Part shown: positions 50,125 through 59,714 of the stretch, in pieces
Layout of the letters: each line of letters begins with the position of its first letter
Position numbering within the stretch: the stretch's first letter is position 1
Assembly (NCBI GenBank): GCA_002086835.1
Contig: MVIG01000013.1
Span: forward strand, 99,326 to 163,325
Reading direction: 5' to 3'
Source of the DNA: Mycolicibacterium porcinum
GTDB taxonomy: Bacteria; Actinomycetota; Actinomycetes; Mycobacteriales; Mycobacteriaceae
DNA length: 64,000 bases
Made by a program: the position numbers and the translations under genes
Notes under the pieces: generated by a model
What the model was told of the DNA's origin: nothing
Database searches by the model: none
The model's input: only the letters and a program-made list of their open reading frames with translations

Positions 50125-51471
50125 TCACCTCGCAGAGTCACTCACGACGGCGTCCAGTTCAGTTCCCTTGGTCTCTGGCAACAGCACGGTCGAGGCGATG
50201 CTGACGACGACGAACGCCGCCATCATCGCCCCAACGGCCCAGCTCCCCAGCGTGGCCACCAGGGCGCCGGCGACCAACGGCGGAATCGCCCCGCCCACGA
50301 TGCCCGCGAGATTGAACGCGAGACCCGCCCCGGTGTAGCGGTAGCGCGTGGCGAAGATCTCAGGCAGGAACGATCCGATGGGGCCGTAGGACAGGCCGAA
50401 GATGCAGAAGATGCCGGCGATCGCCGCCGCGAAGGCCACCGGGGAACCGGAGTCGATCAGCGGCATCACCACGAATGCCCAGGGCAGTGCGAGCCCGAAG
50501 CCGGCGAGGATGACGCGCCGCCGGCCGTACCGGTCACACAGCACCGCCGAGATCGCCGAGAACGCCATGAGCGCGACGCCGGCGAGCACCCCGACTCCGA
50601 GGATCAGGCTGCGCGGGTGCCCGACGCGGGTGCTGGCGTAGCTCATCAGGTAGGTGCCGCCGAGGAAGCTCATGGTGAAGATGCCGACCATGCATCCCGC
50701 CGCGAGGGCCACCTGCCTGGTCTGGGTGCGGAACAGTTCGGCCAGCGGGGCCTTGGGTATCCCACCGGTCACCTGCTCGCGGGCGAAGACGGGCGTTTCG
50801 TCGATGCTCAGCCGCACATACAGCGCCACGATCAGCAGCACGGCGCTGAACAGGAATGGCAGCCGCCAGGCCCAGTCCAGGAACATGGCGCTCTTCTCAC
50901 CAATAGTCACGCTGACGATGAAGACCACGAGGTTGCTCACCGCGAGCCCGGCGCCCGCGCCGAGCTGGGTGAACATCCCGTACATGCCCCGCTTGCCGAC
51001 CGGCGCGTACTCGGCGCTGAGCAGCGCCGAACCCGCCCACTCCCCGCCGACAGCGAAGCCCTGCAAGAGCCGGAGCACCAGCAGGATGATGGGCGCGGCG
51101 ATGCCGATCGTCGCGGCGCTGGGCACCAAGCCGACGCAGACCGTCGACAACCCCATGATCAGCAGCGTGGCGATCAGAGTCTTCTTGCGGCCCAACCGAT
51201 CTCCGAAGTGGCCGAAAACCGCGGCGCCGATCGGACGGGACAAGAAGGCGACCGCGAAGGTTCCGAGCGAGGAGATCGTCGCCATCGTCGGCCCCATGTT
51301 CGGGAAGAACACGTGGGGGAATATCAGCGCGGCGGCGGTGCCGTAGATATAGAAGTCGTAGAACTCGATCGCGGTGCCGATGAAGCTCGCGAACGCCACC
51401 CGCTTCATCGGGTGAGGTTCGGCTCCGGGTGCCGGGCTCGGTCCGTCCTCGATCTGGTCCTGCTGGGTCAT
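50125..51471 (-). CDS. MHS-family (metabolite:H+ symporter) MFS transporter
   Basis: A 448-residue, 12-helix proton symporter of the ShiA/ProP-like metabolite:H+ group: KRVAFASFIGTAIEFYDFYI in helix 1, FLSRPIGAAVFGHFGDRLGR with MFS motif A before KKTLIATLL, and GGEWAGSALLSAEYAP in helix 5. Substrates in this family are organic acids, osmolytes or shikimate; none can be assigned here. I chose the ATG at 51471 (MTQQDQIEDGPSP); the frame extends to 51603 but adds only Arg-rich sequence and would overlap the divergent hydrolase. Confidence 0.92.
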   Translation of the reverse strand: MTQQDQIEDGPSPAPGAEPHPMKRVAFASFIGTAIEFYDFYIYGTAAALIFPHVFFPNMGPTMATISSLGTFAVAFLSRPIGAAVFGHFGDRLGRKKTLIATLLIMGLSTVCVGLVPSAATIGIAAPIILLVLRLLQGFAVGGEWAGSALLSAEYAPVGKRGMYGMFTQLGAGAGLAVSNLVVFIVSVTIGEKSAMFLDWAWRLPFLFSAVLLIVALYVRLSIDETPVFAREQVTGGIPKAPLAELFRTQTRQVALAAGCMVGIFTMSFLGGTYLMSYASTRVGHPRSLILGVGVLAGVALMAFSAISAVLCDRYGRRRVILAGFGLALPWAFVVMPLIDSGSPVAFAAAIAGIFCIFGLSYGPIGSFLPEIFATRYRYTGAGLAFNLAGIVGGAIPPLVAGALVATLGSWAVGAMMAAFVVVSIASTVLLPETKGTELDAVVSDSAR

Positions 51472-51586
51472 GTGCCTCTTCTCACGCCATGTTCGCCAGA
51501 GAAGTATCACCCAATCCGCGGCGGTTCTTGTCGGGAACGCACGGCGAGACGCCACGGGTCGGCCGTCGCCCGCTAGCCTGGCGCGG

Positions 51587-52789
51587 GTGAACCTCGACGG
51601 CAATCAATCGTCCATCCGTGAGGCGATCGACGCGGGTCTGCTGGCCGGCGCGGTCACCCTGGTGTGGCAGGCGGGCCGGGTGCTCCAGGTCAACACGCTG
51701 GGCCGCCGCGATGTCGACGCCGGGCTGCCGATGCAGCGCGACACCATCTTCCGCATCGCCTCGATGACGAAGCCCGTGACGGTGGCCGCGGCGATGGCAT
51801 TGGCCGAGGAGGACAAACTGGCTCTGAACGAGCCGGTGACGAAATGGCTGCCGGAGCTGGCGGACATGCGGGTGCTGCGTGAACCCCGCGGACCGCTGGA
51901 CCGCACCGTGCCCGCGCGCAGGCCCATCACGTTCGACGACCTGATGACCCACCGCAGTGGCCTGGCGTACGTGTTCTCGGTGCTGGGTCCGCTCGCGTCG
52001 GCGTACGGCAAGTTGTCGCTGCGCCAGGATCAGGACCGCTGGCTGGGCGAGGTCGCCAAGCTGCCGCTGGCCCACCAGCCCGGCGAACGGATCACCTACA
52101 GCCACGCCACCGATGTGCTGGGGATCGCGCTGTCCCGGATCGAGGGCAAGCCGCTGTCCCAGGTGCTGTCCGAGCGCATCTTCGAACCCCTTGGCATGGT
52201 CGACACCGGCTTCTCCGTCGACGCGGCCGGCCGGCGGCGCGCGGCGACGATGTACCAGCTCACCCCCGACAACACGCTGACGCACGACGTGATGGGCCCC
52301 GCGCCGATCACCGATCCCCCGTTCTGCACGGGTGGCGCGGGGCTGTTCTCCACGGCCGACGACTATCTGAAGTTCGCCCGGATGTTGTTGGCCGGCGGCA
52401 CGCTCGACGGCGTGCGCGTGCTGTCCGAGGAGTCGGTCCGGGTGATGCGCACCGACCGGCTCACCGCCGAACAGAAGCAGTTCCAGTTCCTCGGGGCGCC
52501 GTTCTGGATCGGCCGGGGCTTCGGCCTCAACCTGTCGGTGGTGACCGATCCGGAGAAATCGCGCATGGTGTTCGGCCCGGGCGGGCTGGGTACGTTCAGT
52601 TGGCCCGGCGCCTACGGAACCTGGTGGCAGGCTGATCCTTCGGCGGATCTGATCCTGATCTACCTGATCCAGAATCATCCGAACCTGTCGGTGGATGCCG
52701 CCGCCGTCAGCGGCAACACCTCGACGGCGAAACTCCAGACCGCACAACCCAGATTCGTCCGCCGCACCTATCAGGCGCTCGAGCTCTAG
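51587..52789 (+). CDS. Serine hydrolase of the beta-lactamase/esterase (class C-like) family
   Basis: A 400-residue penicillin-binding-protein-like hydrolase with the SxxK motif SMTK (Ser59, Lys62) and the Tyr of the YxN-type motif in ITYSHATD (Tyr171). Relatives include esterases such as EstB and the mycobacterial Rv1367c-type proteins. There is no signal peptide, so a cytoplasmic esterase is more likely than a cell-wall enzyme. Start GTG at 51587 (MNLDGNQSSIREAI). Its TAG stop shares the CTAG tetranucleotide with the convergent small gene's stop. Confidence 0.9.
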   Translation: MNLDGNQSSIREAIDAGLLAGAVTLVWQAGRVLQVNTLGRRDVDAGLPMQRDTIFRIASMTKPVTVAAAMALAEEDKLALNEPVTKWLPELADMRVLREPRGPLDRTVPARRPITFDDLMTHRSGLAYVFSVLGPLASAYGKLSLRQDQDRWLGEVAKLPLAHQPGERITYSHATDVLGIALSRIEGKPLSQVLSERIFEPLGMVDTGFSVDAAGRRRAATMYQLTPDNTLTHDVMGPAPITDPPFCTGGAGLFSTADDYLKFARMLLAGGTLDGVRVLSEESVRVMRTDRLTAEQKQFQFLGAPFWIGRGFGLNLSVVTDPEKSRMVFGPGGLGTFSWPGAYGTWWQADPSADLILIYLIQNHPNLSVDAAAVSGNTSTAKLQTAQPRFVRRTYQALEL

Positions 52790-52974
52790 TCCTGCGCGGC
52801 TGCCAGTTTGGCCTCGGCGATCCGGTACAGACCGTCGAGAGCCGAGTCCTCGATGCTGAGGTATTCACACACGACATCGCGGGCGACCCCGGCGTCGCGT
52901 AGCCGTAGGGCCAGCGAGTACGGCAATGGCAGTGCCCGCAGTGCCTGCTCGCGCAGCTCGCCCTCGTCGGCCAT
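52786..52974 (-). CDS. Small helical protein (62 residues), unknown function
   Basis: A compact protein beginning MADEGELREQALRALPLPYS and continuing LALRLRDAGVARDVVCEYLS, then a helix ending AKLAAAQD. The pattern resembles the second half of a sigma-region-4-like helix-turn-helix, and short proteins of this type are conserved in mycobacteria, so I consider it real. It lies 55 nt downstream of the large LuxR regulator on the same strand and may be co-transcribed with it. Its stop overlaps the stop of the convergent hydrolase. Confidence 0.75.
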   Translation of the reverse strand: MADEGELREQALRALPLPYSLALRLRDAGVARDVVCEYLSIEDSALDGLYRIAEAKLAAAQD

Positions 52975-53029
52975 GCGATCCAGGATGCGACGGCCAAGCC
53001 CAACCGGAGCGAGTAGCCCGATACTCGAA

Positions 53030-55636
53030 TCAGCGGTGCCGTCGAGGTAACAGCGCGATGAGCTCGGCCCGGGTGGACACCCCGGTTTTCGCCATGGCGC
53101 GATAGATGTGTCCCTCGACGGTGCGCACGGACAGGCGCAACCGCTCGGCGATCGCCCGGCTGGACAGCCCCGCGCCGATCAGCATGGCGATCTCGCGTTC
53201 CCGGTCGGTCAACGGCAGGCGTTCCGCAGCGGCCAGCAGCGCGGGCGTGGCCGCACCTCCGCAGGACTCCGCCAGCGCCGTGGCCCGGGCCGCCGAAGCC
53301 ATCGCCGAGCCGCGCATGTCTCTGCGACGGTATGCCGCGGCTGCCAGACCCGCCGCATCAGCTGCTGCCACCAGATCACCGAAATTCTCGAAGGCGATCG
53401 AGACCGTTGCCAACCCGTCTCCGTCGTCGCGGGCCAGAGCACGGGACAGCGCGGCGGCGGCGGCAACGCGGGGGCCTTCGACCAGACCGGTCAGCTCGTC
53501 GAGCCGGAGTGTGCGCGAATGGTCACCGAACTGCGCCGCGATCTGTAGGCACCACACTTCGGCGGAAAGTTGCCCGTTGGCCGCGGCGGTGTCGGCTGCG
53601 GCGAGCGCGATCTCGACGGCCTCCGATACCGCACCCTGGGTCGCAGCGACCCAGGCCCGGACCAGCGCGTGCTCGTAGGTGAGATAGCGCCAGCTGGCGT
53701 GGCGGCAATCATCGAGTTCGGCCAGGGCGGCGTCGCCGGCAAGACCCCGAATGGCCAGTGCGGTGACGCGGGGCAGGTGAAAGCGGTAGCCGAACCCGTT
53801 CGTCTCCCCCGCCGCCCGCATCATCTCGACCGCCGGGTCCAGCAGTTCGGCCGCGACGCCGAGGGCGCCGGCTGCGGCCGCGGCGCGGCCCGCCAGGGCG
53901 GCACCGAACAGTGGCGCCGCACCGGGTCGCTCCGCGGCTCGGCGCCTCAGCTGCTCGGCCTCCTCGCGCGCCTCACCGATCCGCCCGGCCAGTAGCAGAG
54001 CACCGATGTGCGCGTCGGCGATGACGAATCGGGTGTGCGCCGCATCGAAGGAGCTGTCCGTGATGCGGTAACCGACGTGGGCCGCCGTGACGGCCTCGTC
54101 GGCGCGGCCGGCATCGCCGCTCGATGCGGCCACTGCCCATGCGGTCACCGCGCCGACGATGGCGGGCAGCGCGTCCAGATCCAGTCCGCCGGAAGCTGCG
54201 CCGGCCCGTCCAGGATCTCCCATCGCGGCCCAGTAGACCGTGTAGAACGCGTCGATGGCGGCACGGGACCCCGCCGGGATGTCCGCGGCCGCATCATCGA
54301 TGTACCGCTTGGCGCCCGTCGGGTCGGCCAGCGACCACAGCATGTTCGACGCCCGCAGGAACGCCAGCCGGGCCCGCCCGTCGGCGGTGAGCTCGGCGGT
54401 GTCGATGGCATCGAGCTCAGCGTTCGACTCCTCACCCCGGCTGAGCCACGACAAGGCATGGGCCCGAATGAAATTCGCTTCCGCGTCAGCGCCCGCCGCG
54501 ATGGCACCCTGCGCCAGCCGGTCGGCCAGGACCAGATCGGACAACCACACCGCGCCCTGCGCGGCGCGGGTCAACAACTCGGGGTCGGGCGGCAGATCCG
54601 AGTCGAGCATCAGTGTGGCCCGCCGGACCACCACCCGCATGGCGTCGCGGTCGTCCCGGTCCCCGAGGGCATTGGCCACCAGCCCTCGCAAGCGACGCAA
54701 ACGCGCACCCGGCGCCCGGTTGCGTCGCACCTCCGCGTAGAGCGGATGGGCGACACGGACCTCGCGGTCGGTGGAATCGATGGTGATCAGCCCACGCGAC
54801 TCGGCCGCCGCCACTGAAACGGCATCGGTGATCGCGGTCAGCCGATCCAGCTGAATCGGCTCTGCTACCGCCAGGACGTCGACCACTTCGCTCACCGCAG
54901 GCGGTAGCGCACCGATCCGCGTCTCGATCAGTTCGACCAACCCTGGTGGCATCACCGGGTCTCCGGTCCACTGCCAGCAGCCGTCCCGACAGGCGAGCCG
55001 GCCCTGAGTGAATTCCTGTTCGACGATGTTTCGCAGATAGAGCACGTTGCCCCTGGTGAGCCGCCACAACCGTTGCGCCGCATCGGGATCGAGAGGTCCG
55101 CCGAGCGCGGCAGTCAGCAGCTGGATCGACTCGTCGCGGGACAGCGGCTGCAGGTCCAGCCGCTCGAATCGGCCGCGGTCACATGCGGTCAGCACCTCGG
55201 CCGGGATCGGCATACCGGTACGCACCGTCAGCAGGAGTTTGGCGGCCCGGCGCTGCACGATCTGCTGCAGCACGAAACCCGACAGACCATCGAGCAGGTG
55301 CGCGTCATCGACGCAGACCAGCACCGGCCGGCCGTCGGAAGCGGACGTGAGGCCTTCGAGCACCCGACCCACCAGTGCCACGCTGTCGGCATCCGAGGTT
55401 CCCACCCACCGCGCGAACGTCCCCAACGGGAGGGCGCGGGCCGCTGATGTCCCGACCGTCCAGCGGGTCTCGTGGCCGTTGCCGCCCGCTGTCGAGAGCG
55501 CTTCACGGGCGATCCGGCTCTTGCCGACCCCGGCGGTCCCACCGATCACGATCCCGGACAGTTCGGTGGAGTCCAGCGCGGCGTCGATCAGCCGGGTCTC
55601 CTCCAACCGCCCCGTCAGCGGCCAAGCGAGTCGCAC
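53030..55636 (-). CDS. Large LuxR-family regulator with AAA ATPase domain
   Basis: An 868-residue signal-transducing regulator of the LAL type. The N-terminal ATPase has Walker A GGTAGVGKS (residues 32-40) and a Walker B region PVLVCVDDAHLLDG. The long middle is alpha-helical and Ala-rich, probably TPR-like. A LuxR helix-turn-helix closes the protein (LPLTDREREIAMLIGAGLSS, then RAIAERLRLSVRTVEGHIYR, about residues 800-850). GTG start. The inducer and targets are unknown; the small 62-residue gene follows it. Confidence 0.93.
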   Translation of the reverse strand: MRLAWPLTGRLEETRLIDAALDSTELSGIVIGGTAGVGKSRIAREALSTAGGNGHETRWTVGTSAARALPLGTFARWVGTSDADSVALVGRVLEGLTSASDGRPVLVCVDDAHLLDGLSGFVLQQIVQRRAAKLLLTVRTGMPIPAEVLTACDRGRFERLDLQPLSRDESIQLLTAALGGPLDPDAAQRLWRLTRGNVLYLRNIVEQEFTQGRLACRDGCWQWTGDPVMPPGLVELIETRIGALPPAVSEVVDVLAVAEPIQLDRLTAITDAVSVAAAESRGLITIDSTDREVRVAHPLYAEVRRNRAPGARLRRLRGLVANALGDRDDRDAMRVVVRRATLMLDSDLPPDPELLTRAAQGAVWLSDLVLADRLAQGAIAAGADAEANFIRAHALSWLSRGEESNAELDAIDTAELTADGRARLAFLRASNMLWSLADPTGAKRYIDDAAADIPAGSRAAIDAFYTVYWAAMGDPGRAGAASGGLDLDALPAIVGAVTAWAVAASSGDAGRADEAVTAAHVGYRITDSSFDAAHTRFVIADAHIGALLLAGRIGEAREEAEQLRRRAAERPGAAPLFGAALAGRAAAAAGALGVAAELLDPAVEMMRAAGETNGFGYRFHLPRVTALAIRGLAGDAALAELDDCRHASWRYLTYEHALVRAWVAATQGAVSEAVEIALAAADTAAANGQLSAEVWCLQIAAQFGDHSRTLRLDELTGLVEGPRVAAAAALSRALARDDGDGLATVSIAFENFGDLVAAADAAGLAAAAYRRRDMRGSAMASAARATALAESCGGAATPALLAAAERLPLTDREREIAMLIGAGLSSRAIAERLRLSVRTVEGHIYRAMAKTGVSTRAELIALLPRRHR

Positions 55637-55721
55637 GCATCGAGATTAGGCCGCGTACCGGTCGTTAGCAGCGTTAACGACAAACTTCGGCCCGCTCGGA
55701 CGCGGGCCCACCCGACGCGTA

Positions 55722-56216
55722 TCAGCGGCCCGTCGTGCCGTCGATCAGTTCGCGCAGAATGTCGGCATGACCGGCGTGGCGGCCGGTCTCTTCGATCATG
55801 TGGGTGAGCGCCCACCGCACGGTGGGCGCCGACCGTCCCGAAGGCGACCGGGGAAGCGACGCCGCGAGGTCGGTACAGCCGTCGAGCACCTCGTTGGCGC
55901 GCTCGACGACCTCGCGGTAGCGGGCCACCACATCGGCACCGGTATCCGACGGTTCAACCGTGAACGTCGCCGGCCAGTCGGTGACGTCGTCCCCGAGGAA
56001 AATCCACCGTTCGACATTGGTGAGGTGATTCAGCAGGCCGAGCAGCGTGGTGCCCGACGCCACCGGCGACGACCGCGCCATCGGCTCGGGCGCACCGTCG
56101 ACCTTCGCGGCGATCGACGTCCGTAGGTAATCGAGAAACCCCCGGAGAACCTCGGTTTCGGTGTTCGCGGTCCGCGGGGGCGGATTGTCGCGTCTCCTAC
56201 GCTGGCCTGTCTGCAC
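55722..56216 (-). CDS. DUF664/DinB-like protein
   Basis: A 164-residue member of the DinB-type four-helix fold: LRGFLDYLRTSIAAKVDGAP, LLGLLNHLTNVERWIFLGDD with a conserved His, and a C-terminal ALTHMIEETGRHAGHADILR whose His residues could form a metal site with the first. Some DinB-fold proteins are thiol-dependent transferases using mycothiol, so such an activity is possible but unproven. GTG start at 56216; the first 15 residues are Arg-rich and may not belong to the fold. Confidence 0.88.
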   Translation of the reverse strand: MQTGQRRRRDNPPPRTANTETEVLRGFLDYLRTSIAAKVDGAPEPMARSSPVASGTTLLGLLNHLTNVERWIFLGDDVTDWPATFTVEPSDTGADVVARYREVVERANEVLDGCTDLAASLPRSPSGRSAPTVRWALTHMIEETGRHAGHADILRELIDGTTGR

Positions 56217-56280
56217 TCTGCCCAGTATCAGCGAGTTGGCGCGCTACGGCACGGATCTTGCTGTCCGGGCAAGGCTCCGC

Positions 56281-58968
56281 TCAACCGGCGAGAGCCTGAC
56301 GCGCATACGCCCGTACGTCGGCGTCACTGTCTTCCAGCGCCACGGTGAGGGCGTCACGCGCGGTCGACTCCGAACTCGCCCACCGGCTCAGGCTCAGCAC
56401 CGCGGCCTTGCGCACGTCGAGATGCTGGTCCTCGAGCGCGCGCGTCAAAGTCGGAACCGCCACTTCCGGAAGGGCCCCGGCCAACGCCCGGGCCGCGCCC
56501 TGGCGGATCTGCCAGGCCGACTCCGTGAACGCCTTCTCGACGCTGACCACGTCGTCGTCGGTGCAGCCGACGGCGCCGAGCGAGGTCAGGGCCGCCGCCC
56601 GCACCAGCGGGTCGGGATCGTCGAGGGCCACGCGTACCGCATCGGCACCGGCGCGCAGGGTCGCGAGCCCACCGACCGCGGCGATCCGCACTTCCCGGTT
56701 CTCGTCGGAGGTGGCGGCCGCGACCCCGGCGTCGTCGTCGACGGACACGAGGGCCCGGACCGCCTCGATCCGTACCCGGTGGTCGGCGTCGGTCGATGCA
56801 GCCCGGTACGCCTGGCCGTCACCGACGCGCCGGGAGCTCAGCAGATACACCGTGGCGGCCCGGACCACCGGGTCCGCGGATTGCAGTCGGTCGGCGAAAG
56901 CCGCCGGGTCCGGAAGGACCTCTACGAGTTCACGTACCGCGTCCGCGGTTTCGCGCCGTACGCCTGCATCGTCGTCGGCCAGTGCGGCCACCAGCGCGGG
57001 TTGGTAACCGTCGGGCAGATGCTCGACGAGCGTGGCGACCGCGGTTCCGCGGACACCGGCATCCGCATCGGCCAGGTAGGCGCTGAGATCCTCCAGCGAG
57101 GGCTCCTCCAAAGCCAGTACCGCGGCGATACGGGGGGACGGGGGCTGCCCGGAGCCGGCGTCGCGGACCCGGGAACGTTCGGCAGCGGGAGCCCGGCCGC
57201 CGTGCAGGTGAGGCTGCTCGACGGAGGTCACCGGGTCCTGCGAAGTCAGGTGGTCCAGCTCGGGCACCGCGACGAAATACGGTGCCACCGGCCGCTTCAC
57301 GAACCTCATCGCGCCGTCGGCGTCCTTGTAGAGGTTGAGGTGGTAGCGCCACTGCGCGTCGTCGCGCTCCGGCAGGTCCGCCCGTTCGTGGTACAGCCCC
57401 CAGCGTGATTCGGTCCGGGTCAGCGAGGAACGGGCGGCCATCTCGGCGCAGTCTCGGATGAAGGACACCTCTGCCGCCCGCATCAACTCGTGCGGTGTGC
57501 GCGCCCCGATGCCCTCGACCTCGGTCACCATCCGCTCGAAGGTCTGCACCGCGATCGACAGCTTGGTGGCGGTTTTCGGCGGTGCCACGTAGTCGTTGAC
57601 GAACCGGCGCAGCTTGAATTCCACCTGCGGCTGCGGCGGACCGTCCGGGTGGCGCAGCGGACGGTAGATGAGCTCGTGCGCGCCGGCCACCTGGTCGGCC
57701 GGAAGCTCGGCCGGTGCCTCGACTTCCGACAGGGTGGAGGCAGCGTGCTCACCGGCGAGATCGCCGTAGACGAAGGCGCCGATCATGTAGTTGTGCGGCA
57801 CACACGCGAGGTCCCCGGCCGCATACAGCCCCGGTACCGTGGTGCGGGCATGCTCGTCCACCCACACCCCGGATGCGGAATGCCCTGAGCACAAACCGAT
57901 CTCGGAGATGTGCATCTCGATATCGTGGGTGCGGTAGTCGTGCCCGCGATTGGCGTGGAACGTTCCCCTGGTGGGCCGTTCCGTGGTGTGCAGGATGTTC
58001 TCCAGCGTGGTCAGCGTTTCATCGGGCAGATGGCTGACCTTGAGGTAGATCGGACCGCGGGCGGATTCGATCTCCTGTTTGACCTCGGCCATCATCTGAC
58101 CGGACCAGTAGTCGGAGTCGACGAACCGCTCCCCCAACGCGTTGACCTGATATCCGCCGAACGGGTTGGCCACATACGCGCACGCCGGGCCGTTGTAGTC
58201 CTTGATCAGCGGATTGACCTGGAAGCACTCGATTCCGGAGAGTTCGGCGCCGGCGTGGTAGGCCATGGCGTAGCCGTCGCCGGCGTTGGTGGGATTCTCA
58301 TAGGTGCCATACAGATAGCCCGAGGCAGGCAACCCCAGGCGCCCGCACGCGCCGGTGGACAGGATCACGGCCTTGGCCCCGACGGTGACGAATTCCCCCG
58401 TGCGGGTGTTGAATGCGGCCGCACCCACCGCCCTGCCCCCTTGGGTCAGCACACGCACCGGCATGAACCGGTTCTCGATGCGGATCTTCTCGCGCATCGA
58501 GCGTTGCCGCAGCACCCGGTACAGCGCCTTCTTGACATCCTTGCCCTCGGGCATCGGCAGCACGTAGGAGCCGGACCGGTGCACGCGCCGCACGGCGTAC
58601 TCGCCGTGCTCGTCTTTCTCGAACTTCACGCCGTACCGCTCCAGCCGCTGCACCATGGCGAATCCACGGGTCGCCGTCTGATAGACGGTGCGTTGGTTGA
58701 CGATTCCGTCGTTGGCCCGGGTGATCTCGGCGACGTAGTCCTCGGGCTCGGCCTTGCCGGGGATGACGGCGTTGTTGACGCCGTCCATACCCATCGCCAG
58801 CGCACCGGAATGCCGCACGTGCGCCTTCTCCAGCAGCAGTACCTGGGCGCCGTTCTCCGCGGCGGTCAACGCCGCCATGGTGCCGGCGGTCCCGCCGCCG
58901 ATCACCAGCACGTCGCAGTCGATCCGGATCGCGTCGTCGATGTCGGGGATCTCGGTCAGTTCGGTCAC
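56281..58968 (-). CDS. FAD-dependent oxidoreductase (fumarate reductase/AprA-like) fused to HEAT repeats
   Basis: An 895-residue two-part protein. Residues 1 to about 590 form an FAD-binding-2 flavoprotein: dinucleotide loop VLVIGGGTAGTMAA, the LLLEKAHVRHSG segment, the covalent/FAD-contact region and GLYAAGDLACVPHNYMIGAF near residue 390, then a helical C-domain like that of succinate dehydrogenase and adenylylsulfate reductase alpha subunits. A short Pro/Arg linker leads to about 278 residues (618-895) of HEAT-type repeats (DADAGVRGTAVATL, DDDAGVRRETADAV, DSDADVRAYARQAL). GTG start overlapping the ABC ATPase stop. The partner is probably the two-cluster ferredoxin in the same operon. The substrate is unknown. 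Confidence 0.9.
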   Translation of the reverse strand: MTELTEIPDIDDAIRIDCDVLVIGGGTAGTMAALTAAENGAQVLLLEKAHVRHSGALAMGMDGVNNAVIPGKAEPEDYVAEITRANDGIVNQRTVYQTATRGFAMVQRLERYGVKFEKDEHGEYAVRRVHRSGSYVLPMPEGKDVKKALYRVLRQRSMREKIRIENRFMPVRVLTQGGRAVGAAAFNTRTGEFVTVGAKAVILSTGACGRLGLPASGYLYGTYENPTNAGDGYAMAYHAGAELSGIECFQVNPLIKDYNGPACAYVANPFGGYQVNALGERFVDSDYWSGQMMAEVKQEIESARGPIYLKVSHLPDETLTTLENILHTTERPTRGTFHANRGHDYRTHDIEMHISEIGLCSGHSASGVWVDEHARTTVPGLYAAGDLACVPHNYMIGAFVYGDLAGEHAASTLSEVEAPAELPADQVAGAHELIYRPLRHPDGPPQPQVEFKLRRFVNDYVAPPKTATKLSIAVQTFERMVTEVEGIGARTPHELMRAAEVSFIRDCAEMAARSSLTRTESRWGLYHERADLPERDDAQWRYHLNLYKDADGAMRFVKRPVAPYFVAVPELDHLTSQDPVTSVEQPHLHGGRAPAAERSRVRDAGSGQPPSPRIAAVLALEEPSLEDLSAYLADADAGVRGTAVATLVEHLPDGYQPALVAALADDDAGVRRETADAVRELVEVLPDPAAFADRLQSADPVVRAATVYLLSSRRVGDGQAYRAASTDADHRVRIEAVRALVSVDDDAGVAAATSDENREVRIAAVGGLATLRAGADAVRVALDDPDPLVRAAALTSLGAVGCTDDDVVSVEKAFTESAWQIRQGAARALAGALPEVAVPTLTRALEDQHLDVRKAAVLSLSRWASSESTARDALTVALEDSDADVRAYARQALAG

Positions 58969-59714
58969 GGTTGCTCCAGGGCGGCAATGATCTCGGCGCG
59001 CAGCGCGGATCGTTCGGGATGGTCGGTTCTGGGCTGGGCCACCTCGATGAGCGCACGTAGCGGCTGTCCGGCGCGACCGAGCACCGCTACGCGGTCACCG
59101 AGGGTGAGTGCTTCGTCGACGTCGTGGGTGACGAACACGACCGTCGTGGGATGGGCCTGCCAGGTGTCGATAAGCAGCCGCTGCATGGCCGCCCGGGTTT
59201 GGGTGTCCAGCGCGGCGAAGGGCTCGTCCATCATCACCGCGCGCGGTGCACCGGCCAGGCCGCGGGCCAGTTGGACGCGCTGCCGCATACCGCCGGACAG
59301 GTTCTTCGGCAGGAAGTCGGCGAACCCGGACAGACCGACCTCATCGATCCAGCGATCGGCCCGCTCCCGTCGCCCCGCCTTCGGTTCGCCCCGGAGCTGA
59401 AGGGCCAGTTCGATATTGGACCGCACCGTGCGCCATGGCAGCAGCGCGCTGTCCTGAAACACCATGCCGCGGTCACGGGATGTGGTGGTGACCGGGTCGC
59501 CGTCGGCCAGCACCCGTCCCCCGTCGGGTCGCAGCAGTCCGGTCAGCGCTCGCAACAACGTGGACTTGCCGCAGCCCGACGGACCGGTGAGCACCAGGAT
59601 CTCGCCGGGCTCGACGGTGAGGCTCAGGTTGTCGATCACCGGATCACCGGTGTAGGACAACCGGATCCGGTCGAGTTCCAGCCGCATGCCGGTGGTAGTG
59701 GTCGAGGCGGTCAT
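58965..59714 (-). CDS. ABC transporter ATP-binding protein (sulfonate/nitrate/taurine type)
   Basis: A 249-residue ATPase of the SsuB/TauB/NrtD group. Walker A GPSGCGKSTLL (about residue 40), Q-loop region MVFQDSALLPWRTV, signature LSGGMRQRVQLARGLA, Walker B AVMMDEPFAALD and switch FVTHDVDEAL. Its ATG overlaps the permease stop and its stop overlaps the flavoprotein start, so translation is coupled through the operon. It powers import of the substrate recognised by the solute-binding lipoprotein. Confidence 0.95.
   Translation of the reverse strand: MTASTTTTGMRLELDRIRLSYTGDPVIDNLSLTVEPGEILVLTGPSGCGKSTLLRALTGLLRPDGGRVLADGDPVTTTSRDRGMVFQDSALLPWRTVRSNIELALQLRGEPKAGRRERADRWIDEVGLSGFADFLPKNLSGGMRQRVQLARGLAGAPRAVMMDEPFAALDTQTRAAMQRLLIDTWQAHPTTVVFVTHDVDEALTLGDRVAVLGRAGQPLRALIEVAQPRTDHPERSALRAEIIAALEQP

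Noticed and set aside
53108-53682. Several overlapping Arg/Ala-rich frames antisense to the LuxR regulator
   Set aside because: They complement the helix-turn-helix and TPR-like region and have no start signals.
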